Source: Vreelandella titanicae BH1
GTDB lineage: Bacteria > Pseudomonadota > Gammaproteobacteria > Pseudomonadales > Halomonadaceae
Reading direction: 5' to 3'
Assembly: GCF_000336575.1 (NCBI RefSeq)
Contig: NZ_AOPO01000001.1
Coordinates: 682,001 to 746,000 of the forward strand
Length of the DNA stretch: 64,000 nt
This document shows, piece after piece, positions 44,347 to 52,885 of the stretch. A model generated the notes under the pieces. The model was not told where the DNA came from and ran no database searches. It saw nothing but the letters and a program-made list of their open reading frames with translations. Numbering within the stretch: position 1 is the first letter of the stretch; every line of letters starts with the position of its first letter. A program made the position numbers and the translations under genes.

Positions 44347-45819
44347 ATGCTCAACGACCTGCTGGTTGCCTTCCAGGCGGTTGCCACCATTGAGAACTTT
44401 CTGATCATGGCCGCCGGTATTTGGGGCGGCGTGATTATCGGCGCTATTCCAGGCATGACCGGCACCATGGCGGTGACGCTGGCGCTGCCCTTTACTTTTT
44501 ATATGCAGCCGATTCCGAGCATTTTGTTACTCGTCGCACTGTACAAAGGCTCGACCTACGGCGGTTCGGTATCCGCGATATTGATCAAAACGCCAGGCAC
44601 TGCTTCGGCTGCCTGCACCACCCTTGATGGCTACCCATTGGCCCAGCAAGGCAAGGCAGGCAAAGCCCTCAACATGGCGCTCTATTCCTCCTGTACCGGG
44701 GATTTTATTTCCAATCTCTCGCTGATTTTTATTGCCGCGCCACTGGCGCTACTTGCGCTGCGTATTGGGCCACCCGAATACTTTATGTTGATGATTTTCG
44801 CACTTACCACCGTCGCTGGGGTGTCAGGGCGCTCGCTGCTGCTTGGGCTTGTATCGGCGTGCTTAGGGCTACTACTAGCCACAGTGGGCGAAGATATGTA
44901 CGGCTCGTTCCGCTTTGATCTAACCGTGGATATGCAGAGCGGTCTTGCCGTTGCCCCCGTACTCATTGGTCTGTTTGCGATCCCAGAGCTGCTTAAAATT
45001 ATTGTCTTTCGTAACAATCAAAGCCATAAGCCCATGCAGTTGGGCGATAACCGCGTAACGCGAGACGAGCTGCGCCGATCCTTAAAGGCAATGCTCAAAG
45101 GCAGCATGATTGGTGTTGTGATGGGGGCCATTCCCGGCATAGGGCCTTCGGCGGCGGCTTTCTCCTCCTACGGGGAAGCACAGCGTAGCTCAAAGAATCG
45201 CGAGAACTTTGGTAAGGGCGAACTAGAAGGGATCGCAGCATCAGAGTCCGCTAATAATGGTTGCTGTGGCTCCACCATGATCCCTTTGTTAGCACTGGGC
45301 GTGCCGGGCGATGTGATTACGGGCGTGATGCTGGGCGCCTTTATGATTCACGGCATGACCCCAGGCCCTATGCTATTTGAGAACAACCTTCATGAGGTTT
45401 ACATGCTGTTTATTGGCATGTTGTTCTCTTCTGTTTTGCTGTTTGGTGCTGGTAAAGCAACGATGCGCTTTTTCTCGCATATCTCGCGCATTCCCCCCGG
45501 CTTAATGGCGCCGATCGTACTTGCTCTGTGCGTATTCGGTATTTTTTCGATCTCCAACAGTATGTATGACGTCATCGTACTGCTAGCGATGGGCATATTT
45601 GGCTTTTTCATGTTCCTGTTCGCCATTCCCGCCGCCCCCTTTTTAATCGCCTTCATTCTTGGCCCGATGCTGGAAGAGAACCTGCGTCGTGCCCTTGCGC
45701 TATCTCGCGGTGATCCAAGCATCCTGGTGTCGTCGCCTATCACCTGGTTATTCGCTTCGCTGGCGATATTCGTGGTGGTAGTGACAATTCGTCAGCAGCT
45801 TAAAAAAGCCAAGGTCTGA
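44347..45819 (+). CDS. tctA: Tripartite tricarboxylate transporter large membrane subunit (TctA)
   Basis: 490 residues, about 11-12 helices, from the ATG at 44347 (a longer frame from 44224 overlaps tctB). TctA motifs: GVIIGAIPGMTGTMAVTLAL near the start, YGGSVSAILIKTPGTASAA, MGAIPGIGPSAAAFSSYGEA and ANNGCCGSTMIPLLALGVPG. It forms the proton- or sodium-coupled channel of the transporter. 26 bp after tctB. Confidence 0.93.
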   Translation: MLNDLLVAFQAVATIENFLIMAAGIWGGVIIGAIPGMTGTMAVTLALPFTFYMQPIPSILLLVALYKGSTYGGSVSAILIKTPGTASAACTTLDGYPLAQQGKAGKALNMALYSSCTGDFISNLSLIFIAAPLALLALRIGPPEYFMLMIFALTTVAGVSGRSLLLGLVSACLGLLLATVGEDMYGSFRFDLTVDMQSGLAVAPVLIGLFAIPELLKIIVFRNNQSHKPMQLGDNRVTRDELRRSLKAMLKGSMIGVVMGAIPGIGPSAAAFSSYGEAQRSSKNRENFGKGELEGIAASESANNGCCGSTMIPLLALGVPGDVITGVMLGAFMIHGMTPGPMLFENNLHEVYMLFIGMLFSSVLLFGAGKATMRFFSHISRIPPGLMAPIVLALCVFGIFSISNSMYDVIVLLAMGIFGFFMFLFAIPAAPFLIAFILGPMLEENLRRALALSRGDPSILVSSPITWLFASLAIFVVVVTIRQQLKKAKV

Positions 45820-45854
45820 GCCAAAGATTCCCTTACTGCCAAGGATTTAACGCT

Positions 45855-47042
45855 ATGCAAGCTAGTGCTACGCCTAACGCTCACCCGCAGTTGGAAGCCG
45901 CGATATCACACCTCACCGACCTTATCGCTTACGACACAACGAGTGCTTACTCCAACCTTGAGCTTATTCATCACATCGAGAGGTTCTTCGCCAATCTTGA
46001 CGCGGATGTGACGGTGCTGCCCGATGAGAGCGGCGAAAAGGCCAATTTAGTCGCCCGCCTGGGGCCGGCCGACGCAGCTGGCATCGTCCTCTCTGGTCAT
46101 ACGGACGTCGTACCCGCCAACCCGAAGAACTGGCAGAGCGACCCTTTCAAAATGGAGAAACGCGGCAACCGCTTGTTTGGTCGTGGTACCTGCGATATGA
46201 AAGGCTTTGCAGCCTGCGTTATGGCGGCGGCACCGGCGTTTGCCAACGGCGAACTACACCGACCTTTCTATTTCTGCTTCTCTCATGATGAGGAAGTAGG
46301 CTGTCTGGGTGCCCCCGCCATTGCTCGTCACTTAGCCGAGCTCAAGGTGCCACCAGCTCTGGCGATTATCGGTGAACCCAGCGAAATGAAACTGATCAAC
46401 GGCCAAAAGGGCAAAATCGCCATGCGGGTGACGGTGCGCGGAGAAGGGGGCCACTCATCGTTCTCCCCTCAACACGTCAATGCGGTGGAGTATGCCTCGC
46501 GTATCATCACCATGATCGCCGAGCGATCACGACGATATGAGCAAGAAGGCCCTTTCGACCACAACTTTACCGTTCCCCACGCCACAACACTGACCACTAT
46601 GATAGAAGGCGGTGTGGCGACCAACGTTACCCCTGATTCCTGCAGCTTTATCTTTGAGCTACGCAGCATTGATCAGGAAGCAGCCGCCACGGACATTCAA
46701 GCACTGATCCGCGATATAGAGACTGCCCTACTCCCCGAAATGCAGCGCCAATCAGCCGATTCCGCCATTGAGTGGCAAGAGCTATTTGCCTACCCCGCCA
46801 TGGGGGACGCCACCGACAGCGATATGTTCAAAAAGCTTGAACCCATTCTTCCCGAGCGTGGCGGCAAGGTATCTTATGGCTCAGAAGGCGGCGTGTTCGA
46901 GATCGATGGCGGCATACCCTCAGTGATTGTTGGGCCCGGCTCTATTCGCCAAGCCCACAAGCCCGATGAGTTCATAGAAATTGATCAACTTAGCCAGTGC
47001 CTAGCATTCTTAGATGAATTAAATGCTTGGATGAAACGCTAA
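45855..47042 (+). CDS. M20 peptidase, acetylornithine deacetylase (ArgE)-like
   Basis: 395 residues. Di-zinc M20 features: VLSGHTDVVPANPKNWQSDP, LFGRGTCDMKGFAACVMA, FSHDEEVGCLGAPAI and IIGEPSEMKLINGQKGKI, with a lid domain after residue ~180 and a final metal His near RQAHKPDEF. ArgE-like deacetylases hydrolyse N-acyl amino acids. It is the last gene of the tctCBA operon, so it probably processes the imported compound rather than serving arginine synthesis. Confidence 0.88.
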   Translation: MQASATPNAHPQLEAAISHLTDLIAYDTTSAYSNLELIHHIERFFANLDADVTVLPDESGEKANLVARLGPADAAGIVLSGHTDVVPANPKNWQSDPFKMEKRGNRLFGRGTCDMKGFAACVMAAAPAFANGELHRPFYFCFSHDEEVGCLGAPAIARHLAELKVPPALAIIGEPSEMKLINGQKGKIAMRVTVRGEGGHSSFSPQHVNAVEYASRIITMIAERSRRYEQEGPFDHNFTVPHATTLTTMIEGGVATNVTPDSCSFIFELRSIDQEAAATDIQALIRDIETALLPEMQRQSADSAIEWQELFAYPAMGDATDSDMFKKLEPILPERGGKVSYGSEGGVFEIDGGIPSVIVGPGSIRQAHKPDEFIEIDQLSQCLAFLDELNAWMKR

Positions 47043-47064
47043 CGCCCCCATGAGTGAAGGTGAA

Positions 47065-48057
47065 TTATGGGGTAGTCACTCGATGAAGGGTTCCGCTACC
47101 GCGTTCAAAAGCGTCAATATTAGCCAACGTCGTCTCGGCGATATTGGTTAGCGCTTCGGCGGTGAAGAAGGCTTGGTGTCCGGTGATCAGTACATTATGG
47201 AAGGTCGTCAGGCGCATAAACTGGTCATCGTTAATCACGCCTTGAGAGAGGTCTTCGAAGAACAGCTGCTCTTCCTCTTCATAGACATCCAGCCCTAAGC
47301 GGCCGATTTTGCCGCTTTTCAGGCCTGCTATGACGACTTGGGTATCGACCACCCTTCCGCGGCCGGTATTGATCAGCATAACGCCTTCCTTCATTTGCGC
47401 GATGGCATCGGCATCAATCAAATGGTGAGTCTCAGGCGTCAACGGGCAGTGCAGCGAGATAATGTCGGCGCTGGCAAACAGCGTTGCTAGCGGCACGTAC
47501 TCAACAAAGGATTTAGCATCCGGGCTGGGAAACGGGTCGCTGGCCACTACCCGGCAACCAAAGCCGTGCATAATATCGGCAAAAATCAGCCCAATATGCC
47601 CAGTTCCAATAATGCCTACCGTTTTACCGTGCAGGTCGAACCCCAGCAGGCCATCCAGGGCAAAATTGCCCTCCCGCACACGGTTGTAAGCGCGATAAGT
47701 CATGCGATTAAGGCTCAGCACTAGGGCGACCGCGTGTTCTGCCACTGCGTGGGGGGAGTAGGCAGGCACCCGTACCACTGTGATGCCTAACCGATCGGCG
47801 GCAGCCAAATCAACATGGTTGAAGCCCGCCGAACGCAGTGCCACTAATCTTGTGCCGCCGTTATGCAGTTGCTCTAACACGGCGGCATCAAGGCAGTCAT
47901 TCACGAAGGCGCAAATCGCGTCAAAACCGTTGGCTAAGGTCGCCGTGTCTTCAGTTAAACGCGCCTCAAAAAAGCTTAAGTGGTGGCGTTGCCCCGAGTT
48001 GGCGCGTGTAAGAAAAGTGCGGTCGTAGGGTTTAGCACTAAACACGGCGATGCGCAT
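47065..48057 (-). CDS. ldhA: D-2-hydroxyacid dehydrogenase, LdhA-like
   Basis: 330 residues from the ATG at 48057. NAD-binding [20 protein letters not shown], substrate Arg in [20 protein letters not shown], catalytic Glu in [18 protein letters not shown] and His in [19 protein letters not shown], all matching E. coli fermentative D-lactate dehydrogenase. Starts 5 bp after the ectD stop, so it is co-transcribed with ectD. The link between a D-lactate-type dehydrogenase and ectoine hydroxylation is not obvious. Confidence 0.88.
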   Translation of the reverse strand: MRIAVFSAKPYDRTFLTRANSGQRHHLSFFEARLTEDTATLANGFDAICAFVNDCLDAAVLEQLHNGGTRLVALRSAGFNHVDLAAADRLGITVVRVPAYSPHAVAEHAVALVLSLNRMTYRAYNRVREGNFALDGLLGFDLHGKTVGIIGTGHIGLIFADIMHGFGCRVVASDPFPSPDAKSFVEYVPLATLFASADIISLHCPLTPETHHLIDADAIAQMKEGVMLINTGRGRVVDTQVVIAGLKSGKIGRLGLDVYEEEEQLFFEDLSQGVINDDQFMRLTTFHNVLITGHQAFFTAEALTNIAETTLANIDAFERGSGTLHRVTTP

Positions 48058-48062
48058 GGGCT

Positions 48063-48974
48063 TTACTCGTTGAGCGGTTTTGGCGGCTCCCAATCCGAAC
48101 GATTAGCTAGAAATTCCGGCCTGGGCCGGTTACCGCAGTAAGGGTCGTGCAGCGTGTTTTCAACACTGTTGTAAACAAAGAACAGATTACTTCTCGGCCA
48201 GCAAGACATATTTATGTTCGAGCCGTGCATGGTATTGCATTCAAAGATCACCAGCGAACCGGCAGGCCCCTTGGGAGCTTCGATATCGTTTTCTAGCATT
48301 ATCTCGCGAAGGCTACTGGCTGGGGGCACGCCCACCTCTTGGCTTTTCAGCGACTCTTTATAGTTATTTTCCGGCGTTCGTCCGACACACGGAACAAAAT
48401 AATGATGCGAGCCAGGGATCAACATTAATGGGCCGTTAAATTCACCGTTGTCAGTGAGTACGATGGAGCAACTTAACGCACGCATACGTGGCATGCCGTC
48501 TTCGCTATGCCATGTTTCAAAGTCGGAGTGCCACTCAAACCCTTTGCCTTTAAAACCTGGTTTATAGTTAATCCGTGACTGATGAATATATACATCGCTG
48601 CCAAGAAGTTGCTTAACAATCGCCAATAGCTTGGGATCCTGGGTCAAGCGCTGAAAGCGTTTTGAAACATCGTGGATGCCGAAAATAGTACGAATCTCTT
48701 CACGCCCAGGTTCAAGAATAGTGCCTTCTGAAAGTTTCAGATCAGCATCGTCTTCATATTCGCGCAGTTCTTTAAGAAAAACCTGCATGTCATCAGCGTC
48801 AAAAAATCCTTCAAACGATAGAAATCCCTTTCTTTCGTACTCATCAATTTCTGATTTGCTTAAGGGGCCATTCGCAAGCTGTGACTCATCGCCGTATACC
48901 ACCGGATCAATGCGTTCAAACATTCCCAACTTTCGTTCCAAGCGAGTAGGGAATAAGTCTTGTGTATCGTTCAT
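48063..48974 (-). CDS. ectD: Ectoine hydroxylase EctD
   Basis: 303 residues from the ATG at 48974 (GGAGGAG site). Fe(II)/2-oxoglutarate dioxygenase with iron ligands His149 and Asp151 in [20 protein letters not shown] and His250 in [12 protein letters not shown], and 2-oxoglutarate-binding Arg in [13 protein letters not shown]. The EctD signature is complete. It converts ectoine to 5-hydroxyectoine, a compatible solute. No ectABC genes are nearby; a separate ectD is known in Halomonas. Followed in operon by the LdhA-like gene. Confidence 0.95.
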   Translation of the reverse strand: MNDTQDLFPTRLERKLGMFERIDPVVYGDESQLANGPLSKSEIDEYERKGFLSFEGFFDADDMQVFLKELREYEDDADLKLSEGTILEPGREEIRTIFGIHDVSKRFQRLTQDPKLLAIVKQLLGSDVYIHQSRINYKPGFKGKGFEWHSDFETWHSEDGMPRMRALSCSIVLTDNGEFNGPLMLIPGSHHYFVPCVGRTPENNYKESLKSQEVGVPPASSLREIMLENDIEAPKGPAGSLVIFECNTMHGSNINMSCWPRSNLFFVYNSVENTLHDPYCGNRPRPEFLANRSDWEPPKPLNE

Positions 48975-49189
48975 GGCAAACTCCTCCGTTAGTATCCATG
49001 TCAAGTAACGCTTTTAGGGGCTACTTATAAAACGTAGACACCAAAACGCACCACAGCAATAACGCTATGTCAGCCGGCTCATCGTGCCAGCAATCATCGT
49101 TTTTAAATTCATGTTTTTAAAACAAGAGACGGAAAGCGAGGAGCGGGAGTCGAAAGGCAGTATAGGAAGCGAGAGGGTAGCAGAGGCTA

Positions 49190-49312
49190 AAAAAAGAAAG
49201 CCGCTCCAATGGAGCGGCAAAAAGACCGTGACTAGCAATGAGAGGGAGAAACCATGACAGGAAACTGGCGGTTTCTGTCCTGGTTGCCAGCGTCTCATCA
49301 AACGCTGACAAC
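49190..49312 (-). ncRNA. Fur-box small RNA, copy A (PrrF-like)
   Basis: About 123 nt, transcribed leftward. It has a promoter with a Fur box (separate entry), a 5' hairpin with an 11-bp stem GTTGTCAGCGT / ACGCTGGCAAC, a second stem around GACAGAAAC / GTTTCCTGTC, an unpaired stretch GGTTTCTCCCTCTCATTGCT followed by AGTCACGGTC, and a perfect terminator hairpin at 49200-49218 (GCCGCTCC / GGAGCGGC) followed by TTTCTTTTTTT. The unpaired part is identical in copy B. From memory, Pseudomonas PrrF RNAs have a similar region (TCTCCTCATCAGGCTAATCA), also in tandem copies and under Fur. It should repress iron-rich proteins when iron is scarce. Short frames on this strand are by-products of the structure. 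Confidence 0.8.
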
Positions 49313-49315
49313 CAC

Positions 49316-49344
49316 AATGTAATAGTTCTCATTTACCGCGTCAA
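49316..49344 (-). promoter_or_regulatory. Promoter with Fur box for small RNA copy A
   Basis: TTGACG at 49339-49344 and TACATT at 49316-49321 with a 17-bp spacer. The spacer contains GTAAATGAGAACTATTAC, a Fur-type site with core AATGAGAACtATT, so bound Fur would cover the promoter. Confidence 0.8.
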
Positions 49345-49426
49345 TACAAATACGAATATTTTTTATTACCACTTGCTGATAGCAAAGATCGCACCCGCAG
49401 GAGATGAATAAGAAACTGGAACCCAT

Positions 49427-49564
49427 AAAAAAGAAAGCCGCTCCATTGGAGCGGCAAAAAGACCGTGACTAGCAATGAGAGGGAGAAACCATGACAGTAA
49501 ACTGGCGCTGATTCTGAAATCAACAGCTGTCCTGGTTGTCAGCGTCTCATCAAACGCTGACAAC
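49427..49564 (-). ncRNA. Fur-box small RNA, copy B (PrrF-like)
   Basis: About 138 nt, upstream tandem copy. The first stem GTTGTCAGCGT / ACGCTGACAAC is again 11 bp; the G-U pair seen in copy A is A-U here, so the pairing is conserved. The middle hairpin is longer (TGATTTCAGAATCA). The unpaired CU-rich stretch and the terminator hairpin (49437-49455) are the same as in copy A except for the loop. The spacer between the end of B and the start of A is about 115 bp, comparable to the PrrF1-PrrF2 layout, so a longer readthrough RNA like PrrH is possible. Confidence 0.8.
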
Positions 49565-49567
49565 CAC

Positions 49568-49596
49568 ACTGTAATGGTTCTCATTTACCTCGTCAA
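49568..49596 (-). promoter_or_regulatory. Promoter with Fur box for small RNA copy B
   Basis: TTGACG at 49591-49596 and TACAGT at 49568-49573 with a 17-bp spacer. The spacer holds GTAAATGAGAACCATTAC, with core AATGAGAACCATT differing from the Fur consensus at two positions. Confidence 0.82.
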
Positions 49597-49638
49597 TACA
49601 AATGCGAATATTTTTTATTTAGTTTTGCAGCCTCGCTG

Positions 49639-50553
49639 TCAACTAACCAGCTGCAGCCAAAAAGGCAGGGTGAGCATGGCCAATAGGGTTTGGCCCGTAA
49701 TGATCGCCGCCATCAACTCGGCATCGCCACCCAGTTGGCGGGCTAGGATATACGCCGAGGTGGCGGTGGGCAGTGCTGCAAACAGCAGCGCTACGTCGCG
49801 GCTTACGGGATCCAGCTGCAAGATCCAGGTGAATGCCAATACCAGCGCGGGCATGAGCAGCAGTTTAACGCCATTGGTGGCCAGCACGCCGCGGTCAATG
49901 CGTAGCAGTGCCGCTGGGCGCAGCGCCACACCCACGGCCACCAACCCCAACGGCAGCGCCGCACGCCCCAGTAGCTCTACCGTATCTTGACTCCAGCCGG
50001 GCAAACCAACGTTCGTAAGGTTCAGACCAATGCCCGCCAAGCAGGCAAGGATCAATGGGTTTTTAATCAGCGCCATCGCACTTTTACCTACGCTAGCACC
50101 GCCGAGTGTGCCAGCGGCGACAAAGCTGGCCACACACATCACGTTAACTACTGGCACCATTAGTGCCACGGCGACGGCTGCGGTGGTCGCTCCTAAGCTG
50201 CCGTGTAGCGCGGCGGCGCCAGCAACGCCCACATAGGTATTAAAACGTACCGCGCCTTGAAATACCGACGTAAACGCCGCAGGCGTTAGCTGTAGCCAGC
50301 CACGTAAACGCCAGAGCAGCAAGCCAAACAGCGCCATCGCGCCCAGCAGCACCAGCGCCAAGCGGCCGACCGGCACTCGGCTTACATCCGCAGTGGCCAA
50401 GGTGCTTACCAGCATGGCGGGAAACAGCACAAAGTAGATCAGCCGCTCCATCTGCGGCCAAAAGGTGTCGCTGGGCCAGCGCCAATAGCCAAGCACGGCG
50501 CCCAGTAAGATCAACAGAAATAGTGGGCCTAAAGCGCCAGTGATACTCTCCAT
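49639..50553 (-). CDS. AEC-family (auxin efflux carrier-like) transporter
   Basis: 304 residues with about ten hydrophobic helices (LGPLFLLILLGAVLGYW at the N-terminus, NPLILACLAGIGLNLTNVGLP in the middle, ATSAYILARQLGGDAELMAA near the end, a typical AEC motif). These carriers move small carboxylates or amino acids. No substrate is suggested by the neighbours. The sRNA pair lies just downstream on the same strand. Confidence 0.85.
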   Translation of the reverse strand: MESITGALGPLFLLILLGAVLGYWRWPSDTFWPQMERLIYFVLFPAMLVSTLATADVSRVPVGRLALVLLGAMALFGLLLWRLRGWLQLTPAAFTSVFQGAVRFNTYVGVAGAAALHGSLGATTAAVAVALMVPVVNVMCVASFVAAGTLGGASVGKSAMALIKNPLILACLAGIGLNLTNVGLPGWSQDTVELLGRAALPLGLVAVGVALRPAALLRIDRGVLATNGVKLLLMPALVLAFTWILQLDPVSRDVALLFAALPTATSAYILARQLGGDAELMAAIITGQTLLAMLTLPFWLQLVS

Positions 50554-50659
50554 TTATGTCCCTTTTGCCTGCGACATCCCAGCACAGCGATATCGGTGCG
50601 ATTACTGTTACCATGGCAATGATTCCCCGCCCCACGGCTTGCGTAGCGATTATTCTGCC

Positions 50660-51163
50660 ATGAAGATGACATCAAAACCTGCACACTCAGCGGGCTTTCC
50701 TGCCTTAAGGGTACTGATATTGGTCACTGGCTTGGCGCTAGCGGCCTGCGCGTGGTATGCCTTTTCACATTGGCTCCACCGCGACAGTGATGTGACATGG
50801 TTTCCACCCACATCAAGCTGTAACCTGCATGCAGCGCCCTGCTCCGCCACCTTGGGCGATAAGGGCCGCATCACGTTCGCGGTTCAGGCAAATGGGCGAA
50901 TCGATGCACTAGAGATATTACCACTGGAAGTGGAAGTCGATGGTGTAACGGCCACCCAGGTCGAGGTAGATTTTATTGGTCGAGATATGGATTTGGGGCT
51001 CCACCGTTTTGCCCTTAGCGCAGGTGCACCCGGCCATTTTCAAGGTCACGGCCAAGTAGGGATTTGCACTCAAAGCGTTATGCCTTGGCGTGCACGTGTC
51101 ATACTGGAAACCGCAGAAGGCAAGGTAGGCAGTTGGTTCGATTTTGACGTAATTCGGAGTTAA
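50660..51163 (+). CDS. Hypothetical membrane-anchored periplasmic protein before SCO
   Basis: 167 residues from the ATG at 50660 (frame open from 50540; a second ATG at 50666). One membrane helix (LRVLILVTGLALAACAWYAF), then a periplasmic domain with three cysteines (SSCNLHAAPCSATLGDKG, QVGICTQSVMP) and two beta-rich parts. It ends 5 bp before the SCO gene and is surely co-transcribed. The cysteines and the context suggest a role with copper or cytochrome oxidase assembly, which is an inference; no family name is recognised. Confidence 0.7.
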   Translation: MKMTSKPAHSAGFPALRVLILVTGLALAACAWYAFSHWLHRDSDVTWFPPTSSCNLHAAPCSATLGDKGRITFAVQANGRIDALEILPLEVEVDGVTATQVEVDFIGRDMDLGLHRFALSAGAPGHFQGHGQVGICTQSVMPWRARVILETAEGKVGSWFDFDVIRS

Positions 51164-51168
51164 CGCAT

Positions 51169-51762
51169 ATGGCAAGGAAACCCTTATGGCTAGGCACCGG
51201 TTTAGTCGCGGCTTTACTGGTGGTCAGCGGTATAGGCCTCTATCAGTATGCCTTCGCCCCCAAAGAGGGCGAACCGGTAGGAGGCCCAGTTGAACTGCCC
51301 TCTACCCAGGGTGATTTCTCGTTAACCCAGTTAGATGAAGATCAAGTCGCGATACTCTCCTTTGGCTACACCTACTGTCCCGACATTTGTCCCATGACCC
51401 AATCGGTTAAGCGTCAAGCCCTGGCCCAGCTCTCTGAGGAGCAGCGCGAGCGTGTAGTGCCGGTGATGGTCACCGTTGACCCCGAACGCGACACCATCGC
51501 GCGCATGCAGGAGTACATGGGCTTTTTCGGCGAGGAGTTTATCGGCGCGGTGGGCAGTCAGGAACAGCTTGAGGATGTCGCCTCACGCTATGGGGTGATA
51601 TGGCGGAAAGTCGAAGCGCCGGATTCAGCAATGGACTACACCATTGATCACAGCGCTTCGCTCTTTTTGGTTAATCGCGAGGGCGATATTCTTCAGCGAG
51701 TGCTCTACTCACCGACCCCGCATGGTTTAGTTTCCGCATTAGAGAGCGAACTAGACGGTTAA
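51169..51762 (+). CDS. SCO1/SenC-family copper chaperone
   Basis: 197 residues with one N-terminal membrane helix (LGTGLVAALLVVSGIGLY). Thioredoxin fold with copper ligands Cys70 and Cys74 (FGYTYCPDICPMTQ) and His161 (YTIDHSASLFLV), plus VTVDPERDTIARMQEYMGFF. It delivers copper to cytochrome c oxidase CuA or acts as a thiol reductase. Partner of the preceding membrane-anchored protein. Confidence 0.93.
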   Translation: MARKPLWLGTGLVAALLVVSGIGLYQYAFAPKEGEPVGGPVELPSTQGDFSLTQLDEDQVAILSFGYTYCPDICPMTQSVKRQALAQLSEEQRERVVPVMVTVDPERDTIARMQEYMGFFGEEFIGAVGSQEQLEDVASRYGVIWRKVEAPDSAMDYTIDHSASLFLVNREGDILQRVLYSPTPHGLVSALESELDG

Positions 51763-51775
51763 GCGAAGTCTCTTC

Positions 51776-52882
51776 TTAATCGGCTTGTTCAGGTGCCGCC
51801 TGTAAACGATCCAGCATCGCCAGCAGCGCGCCAATTTGGGTACCGCTACGGGTATCGTGCTGGGGGCTTAACTGCCAGGTACTTTCAGCAAACCCCCACC
51901 AATCCCAGCAGCCCTGGGGGTTCGCCATACTGCTTTCTGCCTGAGGATAGAGCACGATTTGCTGATGCGCTGCCGCCCAGGCATTAAGCCCGGTGTAGCG
52001 TATGAACGTATCGCCAATGGCCTCTGCGTTCATTTGGCAGCCGTGCAGCGCCAGCGTTACCGGGCACTCCCCCGCATCACAGCCTTCAGGTATAAACACA
52101 TAGCCGGTGTCCGCTAGGCCCTTGACCGCAAACTCTGACTGATCAAACGCGACTAGTTCGCCCCCTTGCTCATCCTCTGGCTCACGACTAGACTCGCCAG
52201 CGTCCGAGGCTGCTCGTTCGGGGTAGAGCCAATCCAGCATTTCTCCAGCAATATCGTCATCGCAGGATAACAGGAAACTACCGCCACCCTGTCGGCAATC
52301 GCCCCACTCCTGGGGCCCGGGAGCCGCTTCACTGGGTAAGCGTATCGGCCAGCCATGTCCCGTATTTTCACTGCGCGCAACGCGTAGCTGATCAGGCGAA
52401 GCAAGCCACTGCTGCCACTGCTCAGCAAGCAGGTCGCCGAGCTGTGGCTCAACCACTTCATCCTCTTCACCGTGCCATAAGTAGGCCCTGAGCTGGCTAA
52501 GCGCCTCAGTGCTGCCAACCTGTTCAAGCTCAATATAGCGCTGGTGGCGAGCCTCCAATTCATCCAGCGAAGGCACGCCACGGCGGGTCATCATGCATTG
52601 ATTAAGCGCCAAACTCAGCGAGCCCTGCGCGCAACTCCAGGGCCCTGCTGCCAGTACACCTAGGCCACTAAACCGCTCGGGCCAAGCCACCGCTAGCTGG
52701 GTCGCCATATAACCGCCCGACGATACTCCCACTACGCTGGCCTGCTCACTCGCAGCACTCAGGGCGGGCAAATCCTCAGGCTCACTGTCCGTCTCTGCCT
52801 GCGCTAGCAGCGGCGTGCATAGACCTAAGCAAACCAGTGCCTGAGCGAGAGAATGCAGGTTAGAAGAGGGGGTTGAAGTCAT
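51776..52882 (-). CDS. PHB depolymerase-like esterase, circularly permuted type
   Basis: 368 residues with a signal peptide ending LLAQAE. The nucleophile Ser54 lies close to the N-terminus in VVGVSSGGYMATQLAVAWPE; the Asp (LWHGEEDEVVEP) and His (ENTGHGWPI) follow in the first half. The second half holds LALHGCQMNAEAIGDTFIRY and IVLYPQAESSMANPQGCWDW, which in ordinary depolymerases come before the Ser. The same order is known from the Penicillium funiculosum PHB depolymerase. Probably secreted, hydrolysing polyhydroxybutyrate or related polyesters. Ends just beyond the SCO gene, convergent with it. Confidence 0.8.
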   Translation of the reverse strand: MTSTPSSNLHSLAQALVCLGLCTPLLAQAETDSEPEDLPALSAASEQASVVGVSSGGYMATQLAVAWPERFSGLGVLAAGPWSCAQGSLSLALNQCMMTRRGVPSLDELEARHQRYIELEQVGSTEALSQLRAYLWHGEEDEVVEPQLGDLLAEQWQQWLASPDQLRVARSENTGHGWPIRLPSEAAPGPQEWGDCRQGGGSFLLSCDDDIAGEMLDWLYPERAASDAGESSREPEDEQGGELVAFDQSEFAVKGLADTGYVFIPEGCDAGECPVTLALHGCQMNAEAIGDTFIRYTGLNAWAAAHQQIVLYPQAESSMANPQGCWDWWGFAESTWQLSPQHDTRSGTQIGALLAMLDRLQAAPEQAD

Positions 52883-52885
52883 CCC

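Noticed and set aside
49117-49584. Two similar ~70-residue frames starting MRTIT on the minus strand
   Set aside because: They coincide with the tandem small RNAs; conservation follows RNA stems, promoter and terminator rather than codons, and the frames diverge after the terminator.
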